Shown here piece after piece: positions 1-39,018 of a stretch of DNA of 64,000 nt. The notes beneath the pieces were generated by a model, which did not search any database, was not told the DNA's origin, and saw nothing but the letters and a program-made list of their open reading frames with translations. This DNA comes from Lampris incognitus (lineage: Eukaryota > Chordata > Actinopteri > Lampriformes > Lampridae). The DNA lies in assembly GCF_029633865.1 (NCBI RefSeq), contig NC_079211.1:151148352-151212351 (forward strand), written 5' to 3'. Each line of letters opens with the position of its first letter. The first letter of the stretch is position 1. A program made the translations under genes and the position numbers.

Positions 1-640
1 TTAAATTGTGGCATTAATAAGTATTTATAAAACATCTATTAACACACTCACTAACCATTGGTGCATGTCTTGCTTTACAAATGATGCATTCAGTAGTTAC
101 TAATACTTAACTAATGCTTCTTTTGTGTAGTAATTATAAAGTGTTACAAAAATATTACCTACTGAATTGGTTTTCTGATCAACAGAATACAGTCGAGGTG
201 AAAACTGTCAGTAGTTAAATGCATACAAGTCTAAAATGTGTTGATGTCTGATTACAAGGTAACAGTGAGAGTGGCTATGCTGTGTAATGTAAGAAAATAA
301 CATACAATACTTTCAACTAGCTCAGCTTGCATGACTTTAGGTTCGCGTTTATGTCTTCTCCACACTTGGGGCAAGATAACATACAATGCATTATGAGTAT
401 GAACAATATAAGCATGATTTAGAGTATCGGGGCACATGGTGTACATTCAAGCTCCGGGACAGTCTATCTGGAGACGCCGACCTTTAAGCGAAAGGTCAGC
501 AGAAGTGCACAGAGTCTTAATGACAGCTGAGGAGCTGCTGTTGTGCTAATGCAGTAACCCAGTCAGCTGCTGCTGTTAATGGTAAACTGACAAGTTGCCT
601 TATTTTAGACTTTATTTCCACCTTTCAAAGAATCTCTAAC
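1..640. other. Intergenic sequence, nothing recognised
   Basis: AT-rich unique-looking sequence. No open frame with recognisable protein similarity, no RNA gene and no tandem array could be seen on either strand. Confidence 0.5.
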
Positions 641-653
641 ATAAAATAGCATA

Positions 654-745
654 CTGATGGACGTTGTGTTGCTGTAAAGCCCCTTGAGGCACATTTGTAA
701 TTTGTGATATTGGGCTACACAAATAAAATTGACTTGACTTAAGCC
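654..745 (+). mobile_element. 3' end of an L2/Rex-type LINE
   Basis: The stretch reads through 'gtaaagccccttgaggc' and 'gatattgggctac', then ends in a TTGACTTGACTT tail. This is the form of many teleost LINE 3' ends. An inverted, clearly homologous copy lies at 34668-34890, which supports a dispersed repeat. No coding part remains here. Confidence 0.55.
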
Positions 746-992
746 TCAAAATTCTTCTTAAAGTGCACGAGTCATGTAAATCATCTCAGTATGGAAGTGG
801 GTGATTTGTGCTGAAAAATCAACATAACAGCTAGAGTGCGTGATTTTTCAGCGGCGGTCGACCGGTTCATTCAAAGCATCAGAAATGTGGTAGCGCTCTG
901 TTCTATTAGCCGAGACATTTATACATGACACCACGAGATGGACGTGTTGGGTTTCCTACTTTTCCACATGAACATGTCAAATGACATTAAAA

Positions 993-1223
993 GGGCAGCA
1001 CGGTGGTGCAGGGGTTAGCGTGGTCACCTCACAGCAAGAAGGTCCTGGGTTTGAGCCCCGGGGTAGTCCAACCTTGGGGGTCGTCCCGGGTCGTCCTCTG
1101 TATGGAGTTTGCATGTTCTCCCCGTGTCTGCGTGGGTTTCCTCCAGGCGCTCCGGTTTTCTACCACAGTCCAAAGACATGTAGGTCAGGTGAATCGGCCG
1201 TACTAAATTGTCCCTAAATGTGA

Positions 1224-1254
<31 letters not shown>

Positions 1255-1383
1255 GGCCCTGTGTGATGGCCTGGCGGCCTGTCCAGGGTGTCTCCCCGCC
1301 TGCCGCCCAATGACTGCTGGGATAGGTTCCAGCATCCCCGCGACCCTGAGAGCAGGATAAGTGGTTCAGATAATGGATGGATG
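993..1383 (+). mobile_element. tRNA-derived SINE-like repeat, copy 1
   Basis: The 5' part carries a tRNA-like A box (around GGTGGTGCAGGGGTTAGC) and B box (GGTTTGAGCCCC), the internal RNA polymerase III promoter of tRNA-derived SINEs. A conserved body follows, then a (TG)n tract near 1229-1253, then a second conserved block ending in GGATGGATG. A closely matching full copy lies at 23632-24070. Partial copies lie at 22011-22102, 22449-22600 and, inverted, 22748-22920. The family name is not known to me. Confidence 0.65.
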
Positions 1384-2349
1384 CAAGTTTGTAAAGGGAT
1401 AAAAAGTGGAAATGTTAGAATTCACAACTGAGAACATCACAATGGTAAAGAGAAAACAAGTTGAATGGAAATGTCAGGATATTTGTTCGATATTTGAGTA
1501 AGGGGTATAAAATCAGTATAAAGCTAGACCAAATGTTATTATACCTTTACAGGCAAGGGGAAGGTCAGTGTAAATAGTAGACTAAGTAATAGTGGAAGTA
1601 GGTGATGAATACCAACAGCAGTAGAGTTTTTATGTCCATAATAGTGTTTATAAGAGGGCTGCGAGTGAGGGACCGAGAGAAAAGAGAGAGAGATAAAAAG
1701 TTCTTATTTCAGTTACTGAGGAGGTCCACTGCTCTTTAAGGGACAGTTCACCCCAACATCGTAAGTACGTTTCCGTCTTACCCGTAGTGCTATTTATCCA
1801 TCTAGATCATTTTGCTGTGAGTTGCAGAGTTGTGGAGATATGGGCCGTAGAGATGTCTGCCTTCTCTCCAGTACGATGGAAGTGGATGGCACTCGGCTTG
1901 TGCTGCTCAAAGTACCAGAAAAATACGTTTGAAAAACTCAACAGCAACGTCTCTTTCCAGAAACCATGACCCGGTTACTCGAGATAACCCACACACCTTG
2001 TTGTGAGCTTCACAGAAGGTTGAATCAGTTAATCTGGACACATCATTTACTGAGAGAAGCTTTTCATCATCATCTAAGTCAGTGCATTTACATGCACAGT
2101 TAAGTGGAGCTATGATTACAGCTCCATTAGGCCATGTAACTGGACTACTGTCGCTGTCCCAGTATACAACAACCAGGGGAGACTCGATGTATTGACAGAA
2201 GTATGTCCGACCCTGGTAAGGTAGGTGGCAATATGCCCCCTTTCAGCTGGTTGCTATTGGACTATTAGACCGCCGCGGGAACTATGGCTCATGCACAGAA
2301 CGCCTAGGCCAGTTTGGGGCCGATTGAAAATGGGCCGTACCCATTAACT

Positions 2350-3235
2350 AGAGTTACAATGGGCATGTGTACTATTCACAGAGGGTTGGGGAATAGTTGC
2401 AATCACAACATTGTAAGATGGTGACAGATGTACTATTAGCACCCCCCCCCCCGGTTCAGGGATGGTCATTCCCTCTTCACATAGATGGCCTCTTTGACTC
2501 CCCATTCAAACCAGCGTTCCTCCCTATCAAGTATGGTCACATCCTCGTCCCTGAAAGAGTGGCCACTGGTCTGGAGATGGTGTAGACTGTGGAGTCCTTG
2601 TCTGTAGATGGTGTAGACTGTGGAGTCCTGGCCTGTAGATGGTGTAGACTGTGGAGTCCTGGTCTGTAGATGGTGTAGACTGTGGAGTCCTGGCCTGTAG
2701 ATGGTGTAGACTGTGGAGTCCTTGTCTGTAGATGGTGTAGACTGTGGAGTCCTGGCCTGTAGATGGTGTAGACTGTGGAGTCCTGGTCTGTAGATGGTGT
2801 AGACTGTGGAGTGTTGGCCTGTAGATGGTGTAGACTGTGGAGTCCTGGCCTGTAGATGGGTGTAGACTGTGGAGTCCTTGTCTGTAGATGGTGTAGACTG
2901 TGGAGTCCTGGCCTGTAGATGGTGTAGACTGTGGAGTCCTGGTCTGTAGATGGTGTAGACTGTGGAGTCCTGGTCTGACGTGTTAGCTCTCCTGTGTCCT
3001 CTTGGCCAGAGTCTGTTTGGTTTCCCCGATGTTCAAGTCACAGCAATCCTCATGGCACTTAACAGCGTACACTATATTGCTCTGTTGGTGCCGGAGGACC
3101 CGATGTTTGGGGTGGACCAACTTCTGGCGCAGTGTGTTTTGGGCTTTGAAAGGAACTGAGATGTTGTGTTTGGAAAATAAGCGTCTCAACTGTTCCAAAA
3201 CTCCTGCCACATACGAATCACCACTGGTTTACGCT
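2350..3235 (-). pseudogene. Penelope-like element fragment with GIY-YIG endonuclease, interrupted
   Basis: On the minus strand 3210-2983 encodes a peptide with VYAVKC followed by LNIGETKQTL, the spacing of the GIY-YIG core in Penelope-like retroelements, with Asn in place of the YIG tyrosine. The reading resumes at about 2570-2470 with a segment containing REERWFEWGVKEAIYVK, the typical downstream part of the same domain, followed by a stop. Between the two halves sits the 31-bp minisatellite. Upstream reverse transcriptase is absent, so this is a dead 3' fragment. Family knowledge: these elements use GIY-YIG endonuclease to cut target DNA. Confidence 0.7.
2570..2972. repeat. 31-bp minisatellite
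   Basis: About 12-13 tandem copies of a 31-base unit built on 'gatggtgtagactgtggag' followed by 'tcctggtctgta'. Units differ mainly at ggtctg, ggcctg and ttgtctg, with one single-base insertion near 2859. It lies exactly where the Penelope GIY-YIG reading is interrupted, and the flanking half-units continue that reading. Confidence 0.9.
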
Positions 3236-3366
3236 TAGGCAGCTGTTGCCCTTCTCCTCTCTTCGATTGGCTGGTGCACTGTTTGGGCGTCTCGTCTTGA
3301 ATAGTACAACACATGGCCATTGAAACTCTAGTTAATGTTATTGTTGTTTTCGGTCGTTATGGTGCT

Positions 3367-4725
3367 GTGTTGTTTATAAGGGTGGGGACACCTGCAGCCA
3401 CTGTATTGTTCATAAGGGTGGAGACACCTGCAGCCACTGTATTGTTCATAAGGGTGGGGCACCTGCAGTCACTGTATTGTTCATAAGGGTGGGGCACCTG
3501 CAGTCACTGTATTGTTCATAAGGGTGGGGCACCTGCAGCCACTGTATTGTTTATAAGGGTGGGGACACCTGCAGTCACTGTATTGTTTATAAGGGTGGGG
3601 ACACCTGCAGTCACTGTATTGTTTATAAGGGTGGGGACACCTGCAGTCACTGTATTGTTCATAAGGGTGGAGACACCTGCAGCCACTGTATTGTTTATAA
3701 GGGTGGGGACACCTGCAGTCACTGTATTGTTTATAAGGGTGGGGACACCTGCAGTCACTGTATTGTTTATAAGGGTGGGGACACCTGCAGTCACTGTATT
3801 GTTTATAAGGGTGGGGACACCTGCAGTCACTGTATTGTTTATAAGGGTGGGGACACCTGCAGTCACTGTATTGTTTATAAGGGTGGGGACACCTGCAGTC
3901 ACTGTATTGTTTATAAGGGTGGGGACACCTGCAGTCACTGTATTGTTTATAAGGGTGGGGACACCTGCAGTCACTGTATTGTTTATAAGGGTGGGGATAC
4001 CTGCAGTCACTGTATTGTTTATAAGGGTGGGGACACCTGCAGTCACTGTATTGTTTATAAGGGTGGGGACACCTGCAGTCACTGTATTGTTTATAAGGGT
4101 GGGGACACCTGCAGTCACTGTATTGTTTATAAGGGTGGGGACACCTGCAGCCACTGTATTGTTTATAAGGGTGGGGCACCTGCAGTCACTGTATTGTTTA
4201 TAAGGGTGGGGACACCTGCAGCCACTGTATTGTTTATAAGGGTGGGACACCTGCAGTCACTGTATTGTTCATAAGGGTGGGGACACCTGCAGCCACTGTA
4301 TTGTTTATAAGGGTGGGGACACCTGCAGCCACTGTATTGTTTATAAGGGTGGGGTACCTGCAGTCACTGTATTGTTTATAAGGGTGGGGCACCTGCAGCC
4401 ACTGTATTGTTTATAAGGGTGGGGACACCTGCAGTCACTGTATTGTTCATAAGGGTGGGGACACCTGCAGTCACTGTATTGTTTATAAGGGTGGGGACAC
4501 CTGCAGCCACTGTATTGTTTATAAGGGTGGGGCACCTGCAGCCACTGTATTGTTTATAAGGGTGGGGACACCTGCAGCCACTGTATTGTTTATAAGGGTG
4601 GGGATACCTGCAGCCACTGTATTGTTTATAAGTGTGGGGCACCTGCAGTCACTGTATTGTTTATAAGGGTGGGGATACCTGCAGCCACTGTATTGTTTAT
4701 AAGGGTGGGTACACCTGCAGTCAGT
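3367..4725. repeat. 36-bp minisatellite
   Basis: About 37 tandem copies of a 36-base unit of the form 'gtttataagggtggggacac' plus 'ctgcagtcactgtatt'. Each unit contains a PstI site. Because 36 is divisible by three, long frames stay open on both strands. They encode only 12-residue repeats and are not evidence of a gene. Some units lose one base (ggggcacc), which shifts those frames. Confidence 0.95.
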
Positions 4726-4729
4726 TGAG

Positions 4730-4860
4730 ACTGAAGAGGTCACGTAGATGCTGATGAAACGTTTCTCTCAGTAAACGTTGTGTCCAGATGAACTGATTCA
4801 ACCTTCTGTGATTTTCCTACCTGGATTATTGAGCATGCATGAAGTCATGTTGTGAGAAGT
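4730..4860 (+). mobile_element. Penelope-like terminal sequence remnant
   Basis: Contains 'gatgaaacgtttctctcag' followed by 'gtgtccagatgaactgattc', a teleost repeat end that recurs inverted at about 2014-2080 and in diverged form at 49660-49790 and 53952-54045. Assignment to Penelope-like elements rests on this motif and on the neighbouring GIY-YIG fragment. Confidence 0.4.
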
Positions 4861-5328
4861 TTTTCTTAGATCGAACTACACCCACATGAAACTGCTCACA
4901 ACAAGGTGTGTGGACTATCTCAAGTAATCGGGTCATGATTTCTGGAAAGAGACGATGCTGTTGAGTTTTCCAATTTTTTTTTTTTTTTTGCCGCTTTGAG
5001 CAACACCAGCCAAGTGCCATCCAGTTCCATCGTACTGGAGAGAAGGCAGACATCTCCACGGCCCATATCTCCACAACTCTGCAACTCACAACAAAACGAT
5101 CTAGATGGATAAACAGCACTACAGGTAAGAGGAAAAACGTGTACTTTTGATTTTGGGGTGAACTGTCCCTTTAACGTGCCCAGAAAGCCCATACCTGCAT
5201 CATGGGTTGCAAACATGTTTGAGGAATCAATGAAACAACAGGTAAAAGTGACTTTTTTATTTGTGCATATGGCAAGATGAGATAGTGCAAGCCTCCTCTA
5301 CTGTCATCTGATACCCCCCACCCCTCCC

Positions 5329-5332
<4 letters not shown>

Positions 5333-5366
<34 letters not shown>
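5333..5366. repeat. (CA)n microsatellite
   Basis: Uninterrupted CA dinucleotides, roughly 200 bases upstream of the fbp2 start codon. A second, interrupted CA-rich stretch lies at 5481-5516. Confidence 0.95.
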
Positions 5367-5369
<3 letters not shown>

Positions 5370-5567
5370 CTTCCACCCCACTGAGCTCACAAATAGAACT
5401 CTTGGCTAGCCTTCATGGCAGTGGCAATGAAAGGAATTTTGCCGGTAATAAGCACCCCAACACACTTCGTCCCCTGCCTGACACACACACACACGCATAC
5501 AGACACTCACACACACAGAGCTCCATTTTGCTGTTCACCAGGAGGGAACTGAGGACCACAGCCCAAC

Positions 5568-34460
<28,893 letters not shown>

Positions 34461-34665
34461 TATCACTCGGACTGTTTCTCCAGTCAGGCTTCCTCACATT
34501 CAATGTTTCATTCAAGCAGGCGACATGAATCACAATCCGTTTTTATATCCCAGGATCACCTGATGCATGAGGGGGAATTTGAAATTTGAACATGCAAGAC
34601 AATAACGCAAGATTTCAGAAAATGTACAATATCTTAGTAGGAAATAAAATTAAACAATAGCTATG
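34461..34665 (+). promoter_or_regulatory. fbp2: fbp2 3' UTR and poly(A) signal
   Basis: AATAAA at 34643-34648, about 180 bases after the stop, is the first canonical signal. A LINE tail begins immediately after at 34668. Confidence 0.6.
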
Positions 34666-34667
34666 TG

Positions 34668-34890
34668 TCAAGTCAAGTCAATTCTATTTGTATAGCCCAA
34701 TATCAAAAATTACAAATTTGCCTCAGGGGGCTTTACAGCAACACAACATCCTGTCCTTAGACCCTCACAACAGATAAGGAACAACTCCCTAAACATATCC
34801 TCTAACAGGGAGAAAAAATAGGAAGAAAGCTCAGGGAGAGCACCAGAGGAGGATCTCTCTCCCAAGACGCACAACGTGCAATGACACAAC
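34668..34890 (-). mobile_element. 3' end of an L2/Rex-type LINE
   Basis: Reverse-complement of the same family as 654-745, starting with TGTCAAGTCAAGTCAATT and including 'gcctcagggggctttacag'. Lies just past the fbp2 poly(A) signal. Confidence 0.6.
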
Positions 34891-35300
34891 GTCATTGCAT
34901 GTGTGTTCTATGCAGTCTGCAGAAAAGCATTTGTGTGGAAAAGTAGATTAAAATTCTTGATGAAAGAAACTATTATCCAACAAGTTTGCAGATGGATCAT
35001 CTTTTATCTGTTTCAGTGACATTTGCCTTATCAAATATGTTAGTCATTTAAGATCTATCAAAGAATTGTGTATTTGTCTTGTAAAACGAACATATTTTTT
35101 GAAGGAAAAGGAGTGATTAAATAAATAAATAACCTTCACAGACTTGTCTGCAAACGAGTCAATTTGCAAGCACTTAAATAAGGTTGACGAATTTTCATAT
35201 TCACACCATTGCAATCAGAAGGATGCTCCAACACTGTTCATACACTGTATTTGTTGGCAGCTGCCAAACTACTGCTGAAATGCCACCACAGCCGTCTGGT
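34891..35300. other. Intergenic, nothing recognised
   Basis: AT-rich sequence between the LINE tail and the next minisatellite. Confidence 0.4.
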
Positions 35301-35305
35301 TACCT

Positions 35306-35975
35306 GCAGCCCGTCCTCCTGAAGCCCATCCAGAGACGTCCTCCTGAAGCCCGTCCTCCTGAAGCCCGTCCTCCTGCAGCCCGTCCAGAGACGTCCTTCT
35401 GAAGCCCGTCCTCCTGAAGCCCGTCCAGAGACATCCTTCTGAAGCCCGTCCTCCTGAAGCCCGTCCAGAGATGTCCTCCTGAAGCCCATCCAGAGATGTC
35501 CTCCTGAAGCCCGTCCTCCTGAAGCCCGTCCTCCTGCAGCCCGTCCAGAGAAATCCTTCTGAAGCCCGTCCTCCTGAAGCCCGTCCAGAGATGTCCTCCT
35601 GAAGCCCATCCAGAGATGTCCTCCTGAAGCCCGTCCTCCTGAAGCCCGTCCAGAGACGTCCTTCTGAAGCCCGTCCTCCTGAAGCCCGTCCTCCTGAAGC
35701 CCGTCCAGAGATGTCCTCCTGAAGCCCGTCCTCCTGAAGCCTGTCCAGAGACGTCCTCCTGAAGCCCGTCCTCCTGAAGCCCATCCTCCTGAAGCCCGTC
35801 CTCCTGAAGCCCATCCAGAGATGTCCTCCTGAAGCCCGTCCTCCTGAAGCCTGTCCAGAGATGTCCTCCTGAAGCCCGTCCTCCTGAAGCCCGTCCAGAG
35901 ACGTCCTTCTGAAGCCCGTCCTCCTGAAGCCCGTCCAGAGACGTCCTTCTGAAGCCCGTCCTCCTGAAGCCCGAC
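35306..35975. repeat. 15/24-bp composite minisatellite
   Basis: Two unit types alternate irregularly: 'ctgaagcccgtcctc' (15 bases) and a 24-base form containing 'ccagagacgtcctc'. All lengths are multiples of three, so long frames stay open on both strands without indicating a gene. Confidence 0.92.
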
Positions 35976-36382
35976 TAGCCCGCTCCCTGCGTTGACAAAT
36001 GGGCGGGGCTCAAACAGGCTGTCACTCTAATGTGGAGCGAGGTGTGCTCCGCCTCGGAAACGTTTCGGTGAGCTAGCAAGCAGCTAGCAGCTAGCAAGTG
36101 GCTCAAAAACAGGGTGTGGGAGAAGTTTGCCTTCAGGCGTTTCTGCCATAAAGCCTTCCAACCAAGGGCGCAGGAGAGCGTTTTATAATCGGGTGGGGGG
36201 GGGGACAACACCCTGTAGGGGGGCCGGATGCTCCCCCGGAAATAAAAAAAAAAGTTTTCGGCAAAGAAAAACCTGTTTCATGGCCATATGGTAAGGCCTC
36301 CTCCGGAAGACTGTATTGCTAATAAAGAGTATAGAACAGCGCAAGAAAGCAACATGCAACACAATATGCATTGAACCTGCCT

Positions 36383-37640
36383 GTGATGCACACTGTACAT
36401 GCTGCACACTGTACATGCTGCACACTGTACATGCTGCATACTGTACATGCTGCACACTGTACATGCTGCACACTGTACATGCTGCATACTGTACATGCTG
36501 CACACTGTACATGCCGCATACTGTACATGCTGCACACTGTACATGCTGCATACTGTACATGCTGCACACTGTACACGCTGCATACTGTACATGCTGCACA
36601 CTGTACACGCTGCACACTGTACATGCCGCACACTGTACACGCTGCATACTGTACACGCCGCATACTGTACATGCCGCATACTGTACATGCTGCATACTGT
36701 ACATGCTGCATACTGTACATGCCGCACACTGCACATGCTGCATACTGTACATGCTGCATACTGTACATGCTGCACACTGTACACGCTGCATACTGTACAA
36801 GCTGCATACTGTACATGCTGCACACTGCACATGCTGCATACTGTACATGCTGCATACTGTACATGCTGCACACTGTACATGCTGCATACTGTACATGCTG
36901 CACACTGCACATGCTGCACACTGTACAAGCTGCATACTGTACATGCTGCACACTGCACATGCTGCATACTGTACATGCTGCATACTGTACATGCTGCACA
37001 CTGTACATGCTGCATACTGTACAAGCTGCACACTGTACATGCTGCACACTGTACATGCTGCACACTGTACATGCTGCATACTGTACAAGCTGCACACTGT
37101 ACATGCTGCACACTGCACATGCTGCATACTGTACATGCTGCATACTGTACATGCTGCACACTGTACATGCTGCATACTGTACAAGCTGCACACTGTACAA
37201 GCTGCACACTGTACATGCTGCATACTGTACATGCCGCACACTGTACATGCCGCATACTGTACATGCCGCATACTGTACATGCCGCATACTGTACATGCTG
37301 CACACTGTACATGCTGCATACTGTACATGCCGCACACTGTACATGCTGCACACTGTACATGATGCATACTGTACATGCTGCATACTGTACATGCCGCATA
37401 CTGTACATGCCGCATACTGTACATGCTGCATACTGTACATGCTGCACACTGTACATGCTGCATACTGTACATGCCGCACACTGTACATGCTGCACACTGT
37501 ACATGCTGCATACTGTACAAGCTGCACACTGTACAAGCTGCACACTGTACATGCCGCATACTGTACATGCCGCACACTGTACATGCCGCATACTGTACAT
37601 GCTGCATACTGTACATGCTGCATACTGTACATGCTGCACA
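36383..37640. repeat. 16-bp minisatellite
   Basis: About 78 copies of a 16-base unit, 'cacactgtacatgctg', with variants cata/caca, atgc/acgc/aagc, ctg/ccg. The sequence is almost strictly alternating purine-pyrimidine. Since three units equal 16 codons, frames on both strands stay open over 400 codons. These are shadows of the array. Confidence 0.96.
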
Positions 37641-37756
37641 GCCTTGTAAGGTCAGGTTGTTGTACTGTATGCGACGTTTTCATTTCTCATATGAAGCTTA
37701 ACTACCTAGCAAAGTTACCCAACAGCTTAGCAACACATTATGAAGTTAGCAAACTA

Positions 37757-37995
37757 CCAAAACACAGTACTGTGAAATGAATGTACATGCTATAGAAAAC
37801 ACAGTACTGTGAAATGAATGTACATGCCATATAAAACACAGTACTGTGAAATGAATGTACAGGCTATATAAAACACAGTACTGTGAAATGAATGTACATG
37901 CTATATAAAACACAGTACTGTGAAATGAATGTACATGCTATAGAAAACACAGTACTGTGAAATGAATGTACATGCTATATAAAACACAGTATTAA
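37757..37995. repeat. 37-bp minisatellite
   Basis: About 6.5 copies of 'aaaacacagtactgtgaaat' + 'gaatgtacatgctatag'. Each unit contains the palindrome ACAGTACTGT and shares TGTACATGC with the preceding 16-bp array. Confidence 0.93.
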
Positions 37996-38033
37996 CAACA
38001 AGGGTGATGTAAGTCGTTCCGTATTAACGTTAT

Positions 38034-38273
38034 TGTGGTGGACACGTATTGGGGACAGAATTCAACCCAGGAACTAAGGGTTAAGTCATGGTTGCCCTGG
38101 CAGGTTAACGCAGGGTTAAGTTATGGTTGTCCAGCCAGTTTTCTGATTATTCTTGCCACCTCCGCTCAGTCGAGCTGTGGTTTGGTTGCTCTCTGATTTA
38201 CCGTGGATTAAAGAAAGTTGCCTACACGGCTAAAGTGTGAACCTACGGTCTTCTCCGTTACTTCGGCTCTACA
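38034..38273 (+). repeat. 5' LTR of Ty3 element
   Basis: 240 bases, TG...CA ends, 239/240 identical by eye to the 3' LTR. Confidence 0.92.
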
Positions 38274-38274
38274 C

Positions 38275-38289
38275 TGGTGACCCCGACGT
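38275..38289 (+). promoter_or_regulatory. Primer-binding site (tRNA-Trp)
   Basis: TGGTGACCCCGACGT starts one base after the LTR and is complementary to the 3' end of vertebrate tRNA-Trp including CCA, as remembered. Confidence 0.75.
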
Positions 38290-38325
38290 CGGTTTTCGGA
38301 TAAGTTTTCTGAAACCACACACATT

Positions 38326-39018
38326 ATGGCTACGAACGCCGTTGCAATTAAACTGCCGGAGTTTTGGGAGTCTTCCGCGGCTACATGGTTCGCGCAGGCT
38401 GAGGCACAGTTCGCTCTCAGAGACATAACAGCAGACGAGACCAGGTACTACTACGTAGTGGCAGCGCTGGGGGGCGCTACGGCTTCCAGGATAAGCGGTT
38501 TCATAACCAACCCACCGGCCGATGGTAAATACGCCGCACTTAAACATCTCCTCCTTGAAACTTTTGAACTGTCAACAACGGAGAGAGCACGTCGCCTCTT
38601 CGCAATTCAGGGCTTGGGAGATGGCAAACCATCGGAGCTAATGAGCAGGATGTTAAACCTACTGGGTCAAGAAAAGCCATGTTTCCTGTTTAGGGAGCTG
38701 TTTCTGCGCAACATGCCGCCCCACGTCCAGACTGCGCTCGCTAACTCCACCATCACTGATCCCCGTGAGCTGGCAAAGGAGGCTGACCGATTCTTCGTCG
38801 CTACACAACGTTCCTCCCATGCCGGGGTGCTGGCTCCTACCTTCACTGGCCCCCCGCCGACATCGCGGGCGTGGCCCGACGGTGGCGCCACAGCATCAGA
38901 CCGCTACAAGCCCTCTGGACTCTGTATGTACCACGCTCGATTTGGTGCGAAAGCTAAACGGTGCCGTTCCCCCTGCAACTACAGGCCGACGGGAAACGAG
39001 AGGGCCAACACTCAGTAG
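38326..39018 (+). CDS. gag: Ty3 gag
   Basis: A 230-residue protein that would form the particle shell of the retrotransposon. The N-terminal half has the alpha-helical capsid-like region common in arthropod and vertebrate CsRn1-type gags (begins [14 protein letters not shown]). The C-terminus has a zinc-binding-type box Cys-x2-His-x9-Cys-x3-Cys (CMYH...CRSPC) rather than the usual CCHC knuckle. No frame break is seen. It overlaps pol by about 58 bases in a different frame (-1 relative to gag), so pol is probably made by -1 frameshifting, though no classical slippery heptamer was confirmed by eye. Confidence 0.85.
   Translation: MATNAVAIKLPEFWESSAATWFAQAEAQFALRDITADETRYYYVVAALGGATASRISGFITNPPADGKYAALKHLLLETFELSTTERARRLFAIQGLGDGKPSELMSRMLNLLGQEKPCFLFRELFLRNMPPHVQTALANSTITDPRELAKEADRFFVATQRSSHAGVLAPTFTGPPPTSRAWPDGGATASDRYKPSGLCMYHARFGAKAKRCRSPCNYRPTGNERANTQ

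Larger units (their letters stand above)
1736..5174. mobile_element. TTAA-flanked DNA transposon-like element with long inverted repeats
   Basis: Blocks of roughly 280 bases, 1740-2016 and 4870-5170, are inverted copies of each other. Both begin from the outside with (A)GGGACAGTTCACCCC and are flanked by TTAA (1736-1739 and 5171-5174), the target duplication of piggyBac and Kolobok elements. The enclosed 2.8 kb is not transposase. It holds a Penelope-like fragment and two minisatellites. Either one non-autonomous element captured these, or two elements inserted in opposite orientation. The left end lacks one A next to TTAA, so the termini are somewhat decayed. Confidence 0.5.

Noticed and set aside
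3481-4250. Cys/Tyr-rich repetitive proteins on both strands
   Set aside because: Shadows of the 36-bp minisatellite; single-base losses shift the frame between units.
35238-35814. Gly/Arg-rich protein on the minus strand
   Set aside because: Product of the 15/24-bp array, all unit lengths being multiples of three.
36183-37780. Open frames of 350-477 codons on both strands
   Set aside because: They are the 16-bp array read in frame (48 bases = 3 units). All six frames are nearly stop-free and the peptides are 16-residue repeats only.
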